64,000 bases of DNA from Azospirillum sp. B510 (GCF_000010725.1 NC_013854.1:2323001-2387000), one strand, 5' to 3'; shown: positions 33,889-45,523, counted from the first letter of the stretch. Notes: generated by a model from the sequence alone, not told the origin. Program-made: numbers and translations.

Positions 33889-33922
33889 AAGCCCCGCTCA
33901 GGCGATCCTGAGCGGGGCTTTT
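33889..33922 (+). terminator. Strong intrinsic terminator at end of phage region
   Basis: AAGCCCCGCTCAGG (33889-33902) pairs perfectly with CCTGAGCGGGGCTT (33907-33920) around a 4-base loop and runs into TTTT on the forward strand. It is the strongest terminator in the window. It should end forward transcription from the phage block, or end a small RNA from about 33820. Confidence 0.88.
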
Positions 33923-34050
33923 CAGTTTATGGCGCGGCCGCAAAGCCTCCGGTTGGAAGCTGGCCTCACCACCCCACCCGCTATCTGTCAAGGATGACGG
34001 GCGGATTCGGATGCCCGCCGTCACCTCCCCCTGTGGACCGTCGCGATCGC

Positions 34051-34623
34051 TCAAGCCCTGCGGAAGGCCCGCAGGACGAAGTCGGCCCCCTCCCGCGCCA
34101 GCCGGTCCGGTTCCCCGATCGGCTTCTGCTCCGCATATTCCAGATGCGCGATGGTGATGCTCGCGACCATCAGGCGGCCGAGGGTCGGGTCGATATCGAC
34201 GAACTCGCCGCTGCGGATTCCCTGCGCAATCAGATCCTCCAGCGACCGGTAGAAGGATTTGAGCTTGTCGGCGAGGTCGGCCAGTTCCGGTGACTTCAGC
34301 GCGTCGCCGGTGTAGATCGCCGACATGGCGATGGGCATGCGGTGCAGCGTCGACAGATCCCAGACCAGATACTGATGAAGCCGCTCCGACGCGGATCCCT
34401 CCTGACGGCAAGCCTTGTCGATCTGGATCGCCGCCTCGTTGAGGCTGAGGGAGAAGATCTCCTCGACGATCGCCTTCTTGCTCGGGAAGTGATGGAAGAG
34501 CGAAGGCTGCTTGATGTTCACCGCCTTCGCGATCTCCCGCGTCGTCGTGGCGCGATAGCCGAGCGTCTTGAACAGCCGGGATGCCTGGATCAGGATCTCC
34601 TGTCGGGTATCGGCTGCCTCCAC
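34051..34623 (-). CDS. TetR-family repressor
   Basis: 190 residues. The N-terminal helix-turn-helix reads TRQEILIQASRLFKTLGYRA, TTTREIAKAVNIKQPSLFHHF, with the standard TetR 'G...TT..IA.......SLF.HF..K' pattern at residues 6-52. The C-terminal domain (YEHL-type helices with EFVDIDPTLGRLMVASITIA) binds an unknown ligand. It is the last gene of an operon with the permease, membrane protein and nitrilase, 15 bases after the nitrilase stop, with AGGAGAG as ribosome binding site. It probably represses the operon through the palindrome at 37403-37418. Confidence 0.88.
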   Translation of the reverse strand: MEAADTRQEILIQASRLFKTLGYRATTTREIAKAVNIKQPSLFHHFPSKKAIVEEIFSLSLNEAAIQIDKACRQEGSASERLHQYLVWDLSTLHRMPIAMSAIYTGDALKSPELADLADKLKSFYRSLEDLIAQGIRSGEFVDIDPTLGRLMVASITIAHLEYAEQKPIGEPDRLAREGADFVLRAFRRA

Positions 34624-34638
34624 GGGGACTCTCCTGCG

Positions 34639-35559
34639 TTAAGGATCGCCGCCGATCTCCCTCCGCCGGTTGACGGTCAGCTGGAAGACGTCCCGGCGAT
34701 CATAGTGACCAACCACATCGAGATCGTGTTTAAAGCGAATCGTGTCGGCAAGATCAATGGTCGCCACGACTGTTTCCCCACCGAACACCGGGCCGACAAG
34801 ATATTCCCCGTCCGGCCCGACGACGCCCGAACCGCCCTGAAGGCCGTCCTGACCGCCAAGCCCGGTGATGAAGGCCTGCCTGAGCGCCTCGGGAACGCGC
34901 TCGACCGGCAGGTAGGTCCCAGCGCTGACGACGAAGCACCGCCCCTCGAACGCGTAGGAACGGCAGGCGAGCTGATGGGATGACGGCATGTCCGGCCAGA
35001 CCGCGACATGGATCTGCTCGTCGTCGGCATGCAGGGCCTGGCGGGCGAGCGGATGCCAGTGCTCCCAACAGACAAGGCCGCCGATGCGTCCCGCCGGCGT
35101 CGCCACCGCGCGCAGCCCGGCGCCATCGCCCGGTGCCCAGACGATCCGCTCGGTGTGGGTCGGCAACAGCTTGCGGTGGACGTTGAGGATGCGGCCATCC
35201 GGGCCGATGGTGACCAGGCTGTTGAAGATGGTGGCCGATGACGCCCGCGCCCGCTCATTGACGCCCATCACCACGGTGATGCCGGCGTCGCGGGCCGCCT
35301 CGCACAAGACCGCCCCTTGCGGGCTGTCGAGAACGAGGCTGGCCTCCACCAGCCTGCCGAACCAGCTCCGCGCCTCGGCGCTGTCCCAGCCCGCCATGCC
35401 GAAGACCCAGGAGGGATAACCGCCCAGCCAGGTTTCCGGGAAGACGATCAGGTCGGCGCCATCCTCGGCGGCGTCGCGGATGGCTGTCCGCGCCATGGCG
35501 ATGCCGGCGGCGAGGTCGAGCAGCGGCGGCGTGTCCTGAACGATGTGCAGTTTTGTCAT
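34639..35559 (-). CDS. Nitrilase (carbon-nitrogen hydrolase)
   Basis: 306 residues from ATG 35557-35559, chosen because the N-terminus TKLHIVQDTPPLLDLAAGI then begins the fold; an earlier reading into the upstream gene is not needed. The catalytic triad is visible: Glu in IVFPETWLGG, Lys in VHRKLLPTHTER and Cys in GLVCWEHWHPLAR, in the right order and spacing. The long CWEHW form is typical of true nitrilases that convert nitriles to carboxylic acids and ammonia, not of amidases. Substrate is unknown. Upstream genes for a permease and membrane protein suggest uptake of a nitrile or related nitrogen source. Confidence 0.9.
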   Translation of the reverse strand: MTKLHIVQDTPPLLDLAAGIAMARTAIRDAAEDGADLIVFPETWLGGYPSWVFGMAGWDSAEARSWFGRLVEASLVLDSPQGAVLCEAARDAGITVVMGVNERARASSATIFNSLVTIGPDGRILNVHRKLLPTHTERIVWAPGDGAGLRAVATPAGRIGGLVCWEHWHPLARQALHADDEQIHVAVWPDMPSSHQLACRSYAFEGRCFVVSAGTYLPVERVPEALRQAFITGLGGQDGLQGGSGVVGPDGEYLVGPVFGGETVVATIDLADTIRFKHDLDVVGHYDRRDVFQLTVNRRREIGGDP

Positions 35560-35567
35560 GGATGCCC

Positions 35568-35945
35568 TCAGACGGTGACGAAGGAGGAAATGGTGGCGGC
35601 GACGAGGCCGAGGGCGAAGCTCGACAGCGCACTGAAATCCAGCCACCAGACGAGGCGCGTGCGGGTCGGCCAGTCCGGCCACCAGGCGAGCGCGCCGGTC
35701 GCTAGCGAGGTGTAATAGCCGCTGGCGGCGAGCAGCCAGCCGATCCACGCCGGCAACGCGGCCAGGGAGCCGAGCGCCAGCAGGATGGTGCCGATGACGA
35801 GCGCGTCGACATGGCCTTGCCGGAGACGGGAGATCTGCTGAATGGCGAGCCAGCCCTTGGGCTTGTCGAGCGCCACATAGAGCAGCATGCCGGACAGACC
35901 GCCGATCGACAGCAGGACGAGTCCCGCCTGTGTCAGAGACGTCAT
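35568..35945 (-). CDS. Small four-helix membrane protein, possibly isomerase-like
   Basis: 125 residues with four membrane helices (LVLLSIGGLSGMLLYVAL; GHVDALVIGTILLALGSL; WIGWLLAASGYYTSLATGAL; FSALSSFALGLVAATISSFV). The placing of a His-Asp in 'GHVDALVIGTILLALG' and the 'SGYYT.LATGALAW' segment resembles small membrane enzymes of the styrene-oxide isomerase/hydroxylaminobenzene mutase type, though this is a pattern resemblance only. The ATG overlaps the permease stop (ATGA, 35942-35945) and the nitrilase start is 8 bases after its stop, so it belongs to the operon. It could alternatively be a transport helper. Confidence 0.6.
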   Translation of the reverse strand: MTSLTQAGLVLLSIGGLSGMLLYVALDKPKGWLAIQQISRLRQGHVDALVIGTILLALGSLAALPAWIGWLLAASGYYTSLATGALAWWPDWPTRTRLVWWLDFSALSSFALGLVAATISSFVTV

Positions 35946-37375
35946 GCTGGGTCCTTGCGGTGTATGCGGGAGACGGCGATCACGGCGAACAGCGCGACGA
36001 GGATGAAGATGCCGAGCGGCGCCCAGACCAGGAGTTCGGAAGCTCCGGGCGGGGAGAGTTCGGCCCGCGGCCACGCGATGTTCACGGTCTCGAAGGTGAG
36101 CCAGACGAAGGCGACGACATTGAGGGCATCGCCGATCTTGCCGGTGCGGAAGGCGCCGTCGGGCCGCCAGCGGCCGGTGAAGCGGGCGTAGAGCGCCGCC
36201 GCGACGACGAGGAAGAAGGTCGCGTAGAGGCCCAGGGTGCCGAAGGAGATCATCGTGCCGATCGCCTTGTCGTCCAGCCCGAGCAGCAGGGCCAGCCCGG
36301 CCGCCACCGTCACCAGCGTCATCGCCGCGACGGGAACCTTGCTGGCCCCGCTGACCCCGGCAAGCCGGCGCGAGGCCGGCAGCACCCCGTCCCGCGCCAG
36401 CCCGAAGACGATGCGCCCGGTATAGGCCTGCATGGAAACGATGCAGGCGATGAAGGTGGTGACGACGATGGCGTAGAACGGCCGCTCGGACCAGGAGCCG
36501 AGGCTGCCGGTCACGACCGCCGTCACCGGGTCGGCGATCCCGCCGGAGACGACGGAGGCGAGATCGGTGCTGGCCAGCGTGATCGCGCCGGCGACCAGCA
36601 CGACCAGCGCGCCGACCGCCGTCGTCGCGCCGATGATGGCCTTGGGAATGTTGCTGCGGGCGCCGGTCGTCTCCTCGGCCACCGACGCGCTGGCGTCGAA
36701 GCCGACAAAGGCCCAGCCGCTGACCGCCAGCGCCGTCAGGAAGGTGGCGAATGTCGGCGCGGTGCCCATCGTGTCGAACAGGATGGTGAAAGGCTGGTTC
36801 TTGAAGAACAGGATCAGCACGACGCCGATGCCGAGCGACCCGATGACCTCGGCGGCGATGCCGATATTCACCAGCACCGCGACGACCCGGATGCCGCAGC
36901 TGTTGACGATCAGCGCCGCCAGCAGCAGCCCCATGGCGATGAGGGCGCGGTTGATGCCCTGCGGCTCGGCTCCGGTGACCAGCAGGCAGACCCAGGGTGC
37001 GGCCAGATAGGCGACGGTCGCCAGGGCCGCAGTGACCGCCAGCGCATAGATGATGCCGGTGACCATGCCGAAGCGTTGCCCGGCCAGCCGGCTGGTCCAG
37101 TGGTAAGGGCCGCCGGCGATCGGAAATTCCGAGGCGAGTTCCGAATAGACGAACGCCACGGTGAGCTGGCCAGCCAGCGACAGCAGCAGCATGAGGATCC
37201 AGGCCGGACCCGTCAGCTGAATTCCAAGCGAGAAGATGGCGTAAAGCCCGACAACCGGCGCCACGGTGGCGACGCCGATCGAGAAGACGGAAAACAGGCC
37301 GATGTCACGCTTGAGTTCCTGATCATAACCCAGTTCCGCCAGTTGTCCGGCGTCACCCTGAGACGGTGTCGACAT
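35942..37375 (-). CDS. APC-family amino acid/amine permease
   Basis: 477 residues with twelve or so membrane helices. The start ELKRDIGLFSVFSIGVATVA matches AA_permease_2/GABA-permease-type transporters, and 'GLYAIFSLGIQLTGPAWILM', 'ASEFPIAGGPYHWTSRLAG' and 'GFDASASVAEETTGARSNIP' are the conserved helix 1, 2 and 6-8 motifs of this family. It takes up an amino acid, amine or similar nitrogen compound by proton symport. GGGAG lies five bases before the start; the promoter area carries the palindrome at 37403. Being first in the operon with the nitrilase suggests it brings in the substrate. Confidence 0.88.
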   Translation of the reverse strand: MSTPSQGDAGQLAELGYDQELKRDIGLFSVFSIGVATVAPVVGLYAIFSLGIQLTGPAWILMLLLSLAGQLTVAFVYSELASEFPIAGGPYHWTSRLAGQRFGMVTGIIYALAVTAALATVAYLAAPWVCLLVTGAEPQGINRALIAMGLLLAALIVNSCGIRVVAVLVNIGIAAEVIGSLGIGVVLILFFKNQPFTILFDTMGTAPTFATFLTALAVSGWAFVGFDASASVAEETTGARSNIPKAIIGATTAVGALVVLVAGAITLASTDLASVVSGGIADPVTAVVTGSLGSWSERPFYAIVVTTFIACIVSMQAYTGRIVFGLARDGVLPASRRLAGVSGASKVPVAAMTLVTVAAGLALLLGLDDKAIGTMISFGTLGLYATFFLVVAAALYARFTGRWRPDGAFRTGKIGDALNVVAFVWLTFETVNIAWPRAELSPPGASELLVWAPLGIFILVALFAVIAVSRIHRKDPA

Positions 37376-37402
37376 GCCATGTGCTCCCTGTTTCGCATGT
37401 TA

Positions 37403-37418
37403 CCTATCGTTTGATAGG
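37403..37418 (-). promoter_or_regulatory. Palindromic operator candidate for the TetR protein
   Basis: CCTATC (37403-37408) and GATAGG (37413-37418) are inverted repeats with a 4-base spacer, 28 bases upstream of the permease start. A symmetric site of this length upstream of an operon that ends with tetR is the expected binding place. No other such site is seen in the operon. Confidence 0.6.
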
Positions 37419-37805
37419 CACGCTAAGTGAGAGTCCGTATGGCTGTCAATTCGCCTCGCGAAGGAATTCGGGAAAGACATCGATGACGGTTGCCTCAAGA
37501 ATCGGAGGGGCTCCATCTTCGATTTCAAATTCAGGAAGAGCCGCAGGAAAGAGAGGTGCAAACACCAGAGTCTGAACGGGAAACATGCGCCATCAATCCA
37601 TTCGGCCCGCCATGCGGGTGTCGTGCCGCATGCGTTCGTCAGGCTTGGATGATGCGCAAGGAAGGGTGGCATGCTCCGCCACGACGAGACGCGCCCGCAG
37701 CGCACACGCCCCCCGTTCCGCAGCGAAGAGCCCGGAAATGGCCAACGCGTTCACATGATCATGAGCGATCGAAAAAGATCGGAGCCCTTCTTGCCCCGCT
37801 CTTCC
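37419..37805. other. Gap upstream of permease operon with a possible small gene
   Basis: The gap between operon and diguanylate cyclase gene holds one frame with protein-like content: 37446-37586 on the reverse strand (46 codons, MFPVQTLVFAPLFPAALPEF then an acidic stretch ending FPEFLREAN). It has no clear ribosome binding site and ends 28 bases before the operator. It may be a fragment of an older gene. Otherwise nothing is seen. Confidence 0.3.
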
Positions 37806-38720
37806 CTACCCCACCAGCGACTTCGGCAGGGCGATCTGCGGTTCGACCTCGACACGGTTGCGCCCGGCGTTCTTGGCGCGGTAGAGGGCGGCGTCGGCAC
37901 GGGCCAGCAGCGGCTCGATGCCGGAGTCGCTGGCATTCATCCAGCTCAGTCCCAGGCTGACGGTCACATGCATCTCGCCGCCCTCCTCAAGCCTCACCGG
38001 CTTGGCGGCGATCGCCTGACGCAGGCGCTGGGCGGCGGCGAAGGCGTTCACCGGCGGGGTCTCCGGCATCACCACGGCGAACTCCTCGCCGCCCAGGCGG
38101 CCGATGATGTCGCAGGACCGCAGGGTCTCCTTGCAGGCGCGCACCGTGCCGCGGATGGCCTCGTCGCCGGTGGCGTGGCCATGGGTGTCATTGACCCGCT
38201 TGAAATGGTCGATGTCCAGCATCACCACCGACAAAGGGCGATCATATCGTCGCGAGCGGGTGAACTCTTCAGCCCCCCTTTCAAGAAAGCGGCGGCGGTT
38301 CATCGCGCCGGTCAGCGGATCGGTGGTCGCCAGCCTTTCCAGATCGCGCTGCATCGCCACGACGCGCGAAGCCGCCAGCAGACGCGCCGCCGTCCATTTC
38401 CAATCCAGCGGCTTGCGCAGGAATTCGTCGGCGCCGGCCTCCACCAGTTCGTGGAACTGATCGGTCATGCTGCCGGGGATCATCAGGATCAGATACAGGT
38501 GACGCAGCCCCTGGGCGGTGCGCAGGTGCCAGCACAGCTCCAGCCCCGTCATGTCGGCCAGGCGGATATCCGCCATCACAACGTCGAAATGACCATTCGC
38601 CACCGCCTCCATGGCGGCGGCGCCGGTTTCGGCCACGCTGGTCGCATAGCCGAGCCTGGTCAGCTCATACACCATCATCGTCAGATGGTGTGGCGAATCA
38701 TCGACGATCAGAATCCGCAA
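37806..38720 (-). CDS. Response regulator with diguanylate cyclase (REC-GGDEF)
   Basis: 304 residues. Residues 1-115 are a receiver: ILIVDDSPHH (acidic pair), phospho-acceptor Asp in VVMADIRLADMTG, and the conserved Lys in EFLRKPLD. Residues about 135-290 are a GGDEF domain with DPLTGAMNRRRFLE, DIDHFKRVNDTHGH and GRLGGEEFAVVMPE; the signature GGEEF is intact, so it should make c-di-GMP. An inhibitory RxxD is not evident. Phosphorylation presumably switches activity. No histidine kinase gene is near; the cognate kinase is elsewhere. Reverse strand, with a 270-base gap to the divergent activator gene. Confidence 0.9.
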   Translation of the reverse strand: MRILIVDDSPHHLTMMVYELTRLGYATSVAETGAAAMEAVANGHFDVVMADIRLADMTGLELCWHLRTAQGLRHLYLILMIPGSMTDQFHELVEAGADEFLRKPLDWKWTAARLLAASRVVAMQRDLERLATTDPLTGAMNRRRFLERGAEEFTRSRRYDRPLSVVMLDIDHFKRVNDTHGHATGDEAIRGTVRACKETLRSCDIIGRLGGEEFAVVMPETPPVNAFAAAQRLRQAIAAKPVRLEEGGEMHVTVSLGLSWMNASDSGIEPLLARADAALYRAKNAGRNRVEVEPQIALPKSLVG

Positions 38721-38990
38721 CTCGGGTGCTCCCGGCGATCACGTCCTGCTTATGCAGCATGAAGCCGGACGTGTGCAAATCTCCTTAACATCATGTCGCC
38801 GGCGGATAACGAAATTCCGATGCGCATACATATTCATGCCCGCAACCGGACCGATCGATGCGCCACACGGGATGCGCCGCGGGCCCGGCCTCATGCTTTT
38901 GCACATGTTGCCCAGGCGGGTGCCGGATTGCTATGGTGTGGCTAAAATTGTTCGCACGCCAAGCGGACGATCCATACGGGAGGCACGACC

Positions 38991-40925
<1,935 letters not shown>

Positions 40926-40936
40926 CGGGGCAATAC

Positions 40937-43900
40937 TTACCCCGCCGCCCCGAACCCACCGCCGCCCGGCGTTTCCACCACCAGGGCGTCACCCGGCCGC
41001 ATCGCCGTGCGGTCCTGCGCGGCCAACTCCTGGACGCTGCCGTCGCCGCGCTGGACCCAGGTCCGGCCGACCGCCCCATCGGCGCCGCCCTTCAGGCCGA
41101 AGGGAGCGATCTTGCGATGGTTGGCGAGGATGGCGGCCGTCATCGGCTCCAGGAAGCGCAGGCGGCGGATCACGCCGTCGCCGCCACGCCAGCGCCCCGC
41201 CCCGCCCGAACCGCGGCGGATGCGGAAGCTCTCCACCAGCACCGGGAAGCGCCATTCCAGCACCTCCGGATCGGTCAGGCGCGAGTTGGTCATGTGGGTC
41301 TGCACCGCGTCGGTGCCGCTGAAACCATCGCCGGCGCCGGAGCCGCCACAGACCGTCTCGTAATACTGGTGACGCTCGTTGCCGAAGGTGGTGTTGTTCA
41401 TCGTCCCCTGGGCCGACGCCATCACGCCCAGCGCGCCGAACAGCGCATCGACGATGCACTGGCTGGTCTCGACATTGCCGGCGACCACCGCGGCCGGCGG
41501 ATTGGGCGCCAGCATGGACCCCGGCGGGATGACGATCTCGATCGGGCGCAGGCAGCCCTCGTTCATCGGGATCTCGTCATCCACCAGACAGCGGAAGACA
41601 TAAAGCACCGCCGCCCGGCAGACCGCCGAGGGGGCGTTGAAGTTGTTGGCCAGTTGCGAGCTGGTGCCGGAGAAATCGACGATCGCCGAGCGCGCGCCCG
41701 CATCGATCGTCACCCGCAGCTTGATGACCGCGCCATTGTCGAGCGTCACCGCGAAATCCCCATCGCGCAGGACACCGATGGCGCGGCGGACCTGCTCCTC
41801 GGCATTGTCCTGGACATGGCGCATGTAGGCGGTGACGGTCGGCAGACCATGCAGACGGACGACACGGTGCAGTTCGCGGCCGCCCTGCTCGTTGGCCGCG
41901 ATCTGCGCCTTGAGGTCGCCGATATTCTGCGCCGGGTTGCGGGCCGGCTGCGGGCCGGAGCGCAGAAGCTCCAGCACGGCCTCCTCGCGGAACCGGCCGT
42001 TCTCGACCAACGGCACGCAATCCAGCAGCACGCCCTCGTCGGCGATCGTCCGGCTGTCCGGCGGCATGGAACCGGGGGTGATGCCGCCGACATCGGCATG
42101 GTGCCCGCGCGAGGCGACGAAGAACAGAAGCTCCCTGCCCGCCTCGTCGAATACCGGGGAGACGACGGTGATGTCGGGCAGATGGGTACCGCCATGATAG
42201 GGGTCGTTCAGCGCGAAGCACTCGCCGGCGGTGAATGCGCCGCCGCGACGCTGGATGACCGCCCGCACGCTCTCGCCCATCGAGCCCAGATGCACCGGCA
42301 TGTGCGGCGCGTTGGCGATCAGCCCGCCGTCGCGGTCGAACAGGGCGCAGGAGAAATCCAGCCGCTCCTTGATGTTCACCGAGCGGGCGGTCTTCTCCAG
42401 CGTCACGCCCATCCGCTCGGCGATGGACATGAACAGGTTGTTGAAGACCTCCAGCATCACCGGATCGACCTTCACCCCGCCCTTGATGCCGGCGGCCTGA
42501 CGCTGGGCCGCCGGTTCCAGCCGGGTCAGCACCAGATGGTTCTTGCGGGTGACCTCCGCCATCCAGCCGGGCTCGATCACGGTGGTGGAGACCGCCTCGG
42601 CCAGGATCGCCGGACCGACGACGCGGTTGCCGGGCTGAAGCTGGCGGCGATCATAGAGCGGCGCCTCCCGGCGCTGGCCGCCGCTATGGACGGCGACGGT
42701 GGCGAGCCGGCGCGGCAGCACCGCGCTGGTGGCGGGAAGCTCCGGATCCTCCAGCACGTCGGTCAGGCCGACCGCCTCCAGCGTCACCGACTCCACCTCC
42801 AGCGCCGTGCCGGGGGTGAGGAAGCCGTAGCGCAGGCGGTGCGCCTCCTCGAACGCCTTGGCCATGGCGATCCTGGAGCCGAAGGCGACGGTCAGCGTGG
42901 TGTCCGACCCGGCGGCCTTCAGATGGACGCGGCGGTTGATCGCCTGCCGGCCGGCGTCCACCCCCTGGCGGGTCAGTTCCGCCCGCCCCTCGGTCTCCAG
43001 GTCGGTGAACAGCATGGTCAGCCGGTCGACGACGGCGTCGCTCAACGGCCCCTCGACCGCGCGTTCCCGGATGGCGACGGTGTCGGCCAGCCCGATGCCG
43101 TAGGCCGACAGCACGCCGGCCTGGGGATGGAGGAACACCCGCGTCATGCCGAGAGCGTCGGCGACGGCGCAGACATGCTGCCCCGCCGCCCCGCCGAAGC
43201 CGTTCAGCGTATAGCCGGTGACGTCATAGCCGCGCTCGACGGAGATCTTCTTGATGGCGTTGGCCATGTTGTCGACGGCGATGCGCAGGAAACCCTCGGC
43301 GACCTCCTGCGGGGTCATCGCCGTGCCGAGCTTGGCATTGACGGTGGCGGCCAATTCGGTGAAGCGGGCCTTCACCACCTCGGCGTCCAGCGGCTGGTCG
43401 CCGTTCGGACCGAAGACCTGCGGGAAGAAGCGCGGCTGGATCTTGCCGACCATCACGTTGCAGTCGGTGACGGTCAGCGGCCCGCCTCGGCGGTAGCAGG
43501 CGGGTCCCGGATTGGCCCCGGCGCTGTCCGGCCCGACGCGGAAGCGGGTGCCGTCGAAAACGCAGAGCGACCCGCCACCGGCCGCCACCGTGTGGATGTG
43601 CATCATCGGCGCGCGCACCCGCACCCCGGCGACCACCGCGTCGAAGGCCCGCTCATACTCGCCGGCATAATGCGACACGTCGGTCGAGGTGCCGCCCATG
43701 TCGAAGCCGATGACCCGGTCGAAACCGGCCATGCCGGCGGTGCGCACCGCCCCGACCACGCCGCCGGCCGGACCCGACAGGATGGCGTCCTTGCCCTGGA
43801 AGCGGCGGGCGTCGGTCAGGCCGCCGTTGGACTGCATGAACATCAGCGGCACCGGCGCGCCGTCGACGCTGAGATCGCCGGCGACCCGGTCGACATAGCG

Positions 43901-44605
43901 GCGCAGCACCGGCGAGAGATAGGCGTCGGCGACGGTGGTGTCGCCGCGCCCGACCAGCTTCATCAGCGGGCTGACCAGATGGCTGACCGAGACCTGGGTA
44001 AAGCCGACGGCGCGGGCGAGCGAGGCGACCTGCCGTTCATGTTCGGGATAGCGGTAGCCATGCATCAGCACGATGGCGGCGGCGCGGAAGCCCTGGCGAT
44101 AGGCCTCCTCCAGCCCGCGGCGGACGGCATGCAGATCGACCGGCTTCAGCACCCGGCCATCGGCCATCACCCGTTCCGGAGCCTCGACCACATGGGAATA
44201 GAGCTGGTCGGGCAACTGGATGTGGCGGGCGAAGATCTTCGGACGGGCCTGATGGCCGATGCGCAGCTGGTCGCCCAGCCCTTCGGTGATCACGAGGACG
44301 GTCGGCTCGCCCTTGCGTTCCAGCAGGGCGTTGGTGGCGACGGTGGTGCCCATCTTGACCACCTCCACCGTGTCCGGTGGAATCGGCTGGCCGGGCTTCA
44401 GCCCCAGAAGCTCGCGGATGCCTTGGACCGCGGCGTCGGCGTAGCGCTCCGGATTCTCCGACAACAGCTTGTGGGTCACGACCGCCCCGTCGGGCCGGCG
44501 GCCGACGATGTCGGTGAAGGTGCCGCCGCGATCCACCCAGAATTGCCACCGGGCCGGCTTGGGTTTTCCCGCCCCGACCACCGCCGCGCTCTCCGTCTCA
44601 CCCAT
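40937..44605 (-). CDS. ATP-dependent 5-oxoprolinase/hydantoinase fusion (HyuA-HyuB)
   Basis: 1,222 residues. The HyuA half starts [21 protein letters not shown] (ATP-binding DRGGTFTD), continues with [20 protein letters not shown] and the [14 protein letters not shown] phosphate loop. The HyuB half starts near residue 700 ([22 protein letters not shown]), with '[21 protein letters not shown]' and '[19 protein letters not shown]', and ends GGGGFG. The fused form is 5-oxoprolinase, which opens 5-oxoproline to glutamate using ATP; hydantoin derivatives are a possible other substrate. Length agrees with fused enzymes of about 1,200-1,290 residues. It stands alone on the reverse strand. Confidence 0.92.
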   Translation of the reverse strand: MGETESAAVVGAGKPKPARWQFWVDRGGTFTDIVGRRPDGAVVTHKLLSENPERYADAAVQGIRELLGLKPGQPIPPDTVEVVKMGTTVATNALLERKGEPTVLVITEGLGDQLRIGHQARPKIFARHIQLPDQLYSHVVEAPERVMADGRVLKPVDLHAVRRGLEEAYRQGFRAAAIVLMHGYRYPEHERQVASLARAVGFTQVSVSHLVSPLMKLVGRGDTTVADAYLSPVLRRYVDRVAGDLSVDGAPVPLMFMQSNGGLTDARRFQGKDAILSGPAGGVVGAVRTAGMAGFDRVIGFDMGGTSTDVSHYAGEYERAFDAVVAGVRVRAPMMHIHTVAAGGGSLCVFDGTRFRVGPDSAGANPGPACYRRGGPLTVTDCNVMVGKIQPRFFPQVFGPNGDQPLDAEVVKARFTELAATVNAKLGTAMTPQEVAEGFLRIAVDNMANAIKKISVERGYDVTGYTLNGFGGAAGQHVCAVADALGMTRVFLHPQAGVLSAYGIGLADTVAIRERAVEGPLSDAVVDRLTMLFTDLETEGRAELTRQGVDAGRQAINRRVHLKAAGSDTTLTVAFGSRIAMAKAFEEAHRLRYGFLTPGTALEVESVTLEAVGLTDVLEDPELPATSAVLPRRLATVAVHSGGQRREAPLYDRRQLQPGNRVVGPAILAEAVSTTVIEPGWMAEVTRKNHLVLTRLEPAAQRQAAGIKGGVKVDPVMLEVFNNLFMSIAERMGVTLEKTARSVNIKERLDFSCALFDRDGGLIANAPHMPVHLGSMGESVRAVIQRRGGAFTAGECFALNDPYHGGTHLPDITVVSPVFDEAGRELLFFVASRGHHADVGGITPGSMPPDSRTIADEGVLLDCVPLVENGRFREEAVLELLRSGPQPARNPAQNIGDLKAQIAANEQGGRELHRVVRLHGLPTVTAYMRHVQDNAEEQVRRAIGVLRDGDFAVTLDNGAVIKLRVTIDAGARSAIVDFSGTSSQLANNFNAPSAVCRAAVLYVFRCLVDDEIPMNEGCLRPIEIVIPPGSMLAPNPPAAVVAGNVETSQCIVDALFGALGVMASAQGTMNNTTFGNERHQYYETVCGGSGAGDGFSGTDAVQTHMTNSRLTDPEVLEWRFPVLVESFRIRRGSGGAGRWRGGDGVIRRLRFLEPMTAAILANHRKIAPFGLKGGADGAVGRTWVQRGDGSVQELAAQDRTAMRPGDALVVETPGGGGFGAAG

Positions 44606-44805
44606 CGTCGCACCCGCCGAATTCCAGGCGCGGCAACCGCGCCGCGCGTAATCCGGAGTTTCGCGATCCAGCGACGGATTTCAACCGCCAGCATGCCTCG
44701 CGCCCGACAAGACGGTCATGGCATCGCCGGCCGCGGCGGAAAGAACACAGGATCACCAAAGACGGATTCGGCGCCTCCCCCTCTCGGCCGCCCTTTCGAC
44801 AGCCC

Positions 44806-45387
44806 TCAGGCGGCCAGCCGCTGTCGCGGCGGGGTCGACAAGCGGGGCGCGACGGTGTTGCCGGACAGGATGCTGTTGAAGGCGCCGCTTCCCTCCTCCA
44901 ACGCCTCCAGCGCGATGGAGAACTGGTCGGGTGGCGGCAATTCGAACAGCGCGATGGTCTCGTCACCCTCCGGCGCCAGCCGGCCGCCATAGCGGCGGGC
45001 GAGCGCGCGCATGCGGATATTCTCCGACAGACAGATCATGTGGATATGGCGGATGCCGCGGTTGCGGGCGACGATCAGGATGCGGCGGACCAGCGTGCTG
45101 CCAACCCCCTTTCCCTGCATCCCCGATTCGATGCTGATGCCGAACTCGGCCTGTTCCGGCCAGAGGGCGCGGTCGCCGCACAGCTCCACGGCACCGCGCA
45201 GCGCTCCGTCCTCGAAAGCGCCCAGGATGACCGTGCGCCCCCAATCGATGGCCGCGCAATGCCGCTCCACCGCCTCGTCCGACAGGGTGCCGGCGAAACG
45301 GGCATGGCGGTCCGCACGGTCGAGGCGGAGAAGATGCGCCCGATACAGGGGCAGCTCGGTCGGCATGATCTTGCGGATGACAGGCAT
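44806..45387 (-). CDS. GNAT acetyltransferase
   Basis: 193 residues from ATG 45385-45387. Residues 70-165 have the fold: VILGAFEDGALRGAVELCG, 'EFGISIESGMQGKGVGSTLV' (the acetyl-CoA-binding Q/R-G-x-G-x-G/A motif as QGKGVG) and 'RNRGIRHIHMICLSENIRMR'. The C-terminal 30 residues are unlike the fold and probably disordered. Substrate unknown; the mix of a 'D.AVERHC' lead-in suggests the group close to peptidyl or small-molecule acetyltransferases. It is divergent to the TerB-DnaJ gene. Confidence 0.85.
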   Translation of the reverse strand: MPVIRKIMPTELPLYRAHLLRLDRADRHARFAGTLSDEAVERHCAAIDWGRTVILGAFEDGALRGAVELCGDRALWPEQAEFGISIESGMQGKGVGSTLVRRILIVARNRGIRHIHMICLSENIRMRALARRYGGRLAPEGDETIALFELPPPDQFSIALEALEEGSGAFNSILSGNTVAPRLSTPPRQRLAA

Positions 45388-45508
45388 GGCTCTGCTCGCG
45401 GTTCCCGATTTCCGAAAACGCATTTGCGCAGAACGTTTTTCCCCAGGCCCCGGTCCCGCGCTGACGGATCCCGGCCTTATCGAAACCGGCGCTCTCTCCG
45501 GCGCCCTT

Positions 45509-45523
45509 TGTTGCATTGCAACA
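45509..45523. promoter_or_regulatory. Palindrome between GNAT and TerB-DnaJ genes
   Basis: TGTTGCA and TGCAACA flank a single T (45509-45523). It lies in the gap between divergent genes, about 145 bases from the second start, and is AT-rich against its surroundings. A TTGC-N3-GCAA core is known for some alphaproteobacterial regulators (PhaR type); this is only a resemblance. Confidence 0.4.

Larger units (their letters stand above)
33657..34050. other. Non-coding junction between phage region and chromosome
   Basis: This stretch holds palindrome CGCTTA-acc-TAAGCG (33708-33722), the second copy of the 25-bp element, a small hairpin GGTAGC/GCTACC near 33840, the terminator at 33889, and nothing that codes for protein. 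No tRNA and no duplicated attachment core can be seen, because the left end of the prophage is outside the window. The prophage probably ends within this interval. Confidence 0.5.

Noticed and set aside
35930..37414. Forward open frame of 494 codons opposite the permease gene
   Set aside because: Low-complexity Asp/Arg/Gly composition; the reverse-strand permease is clearly real.
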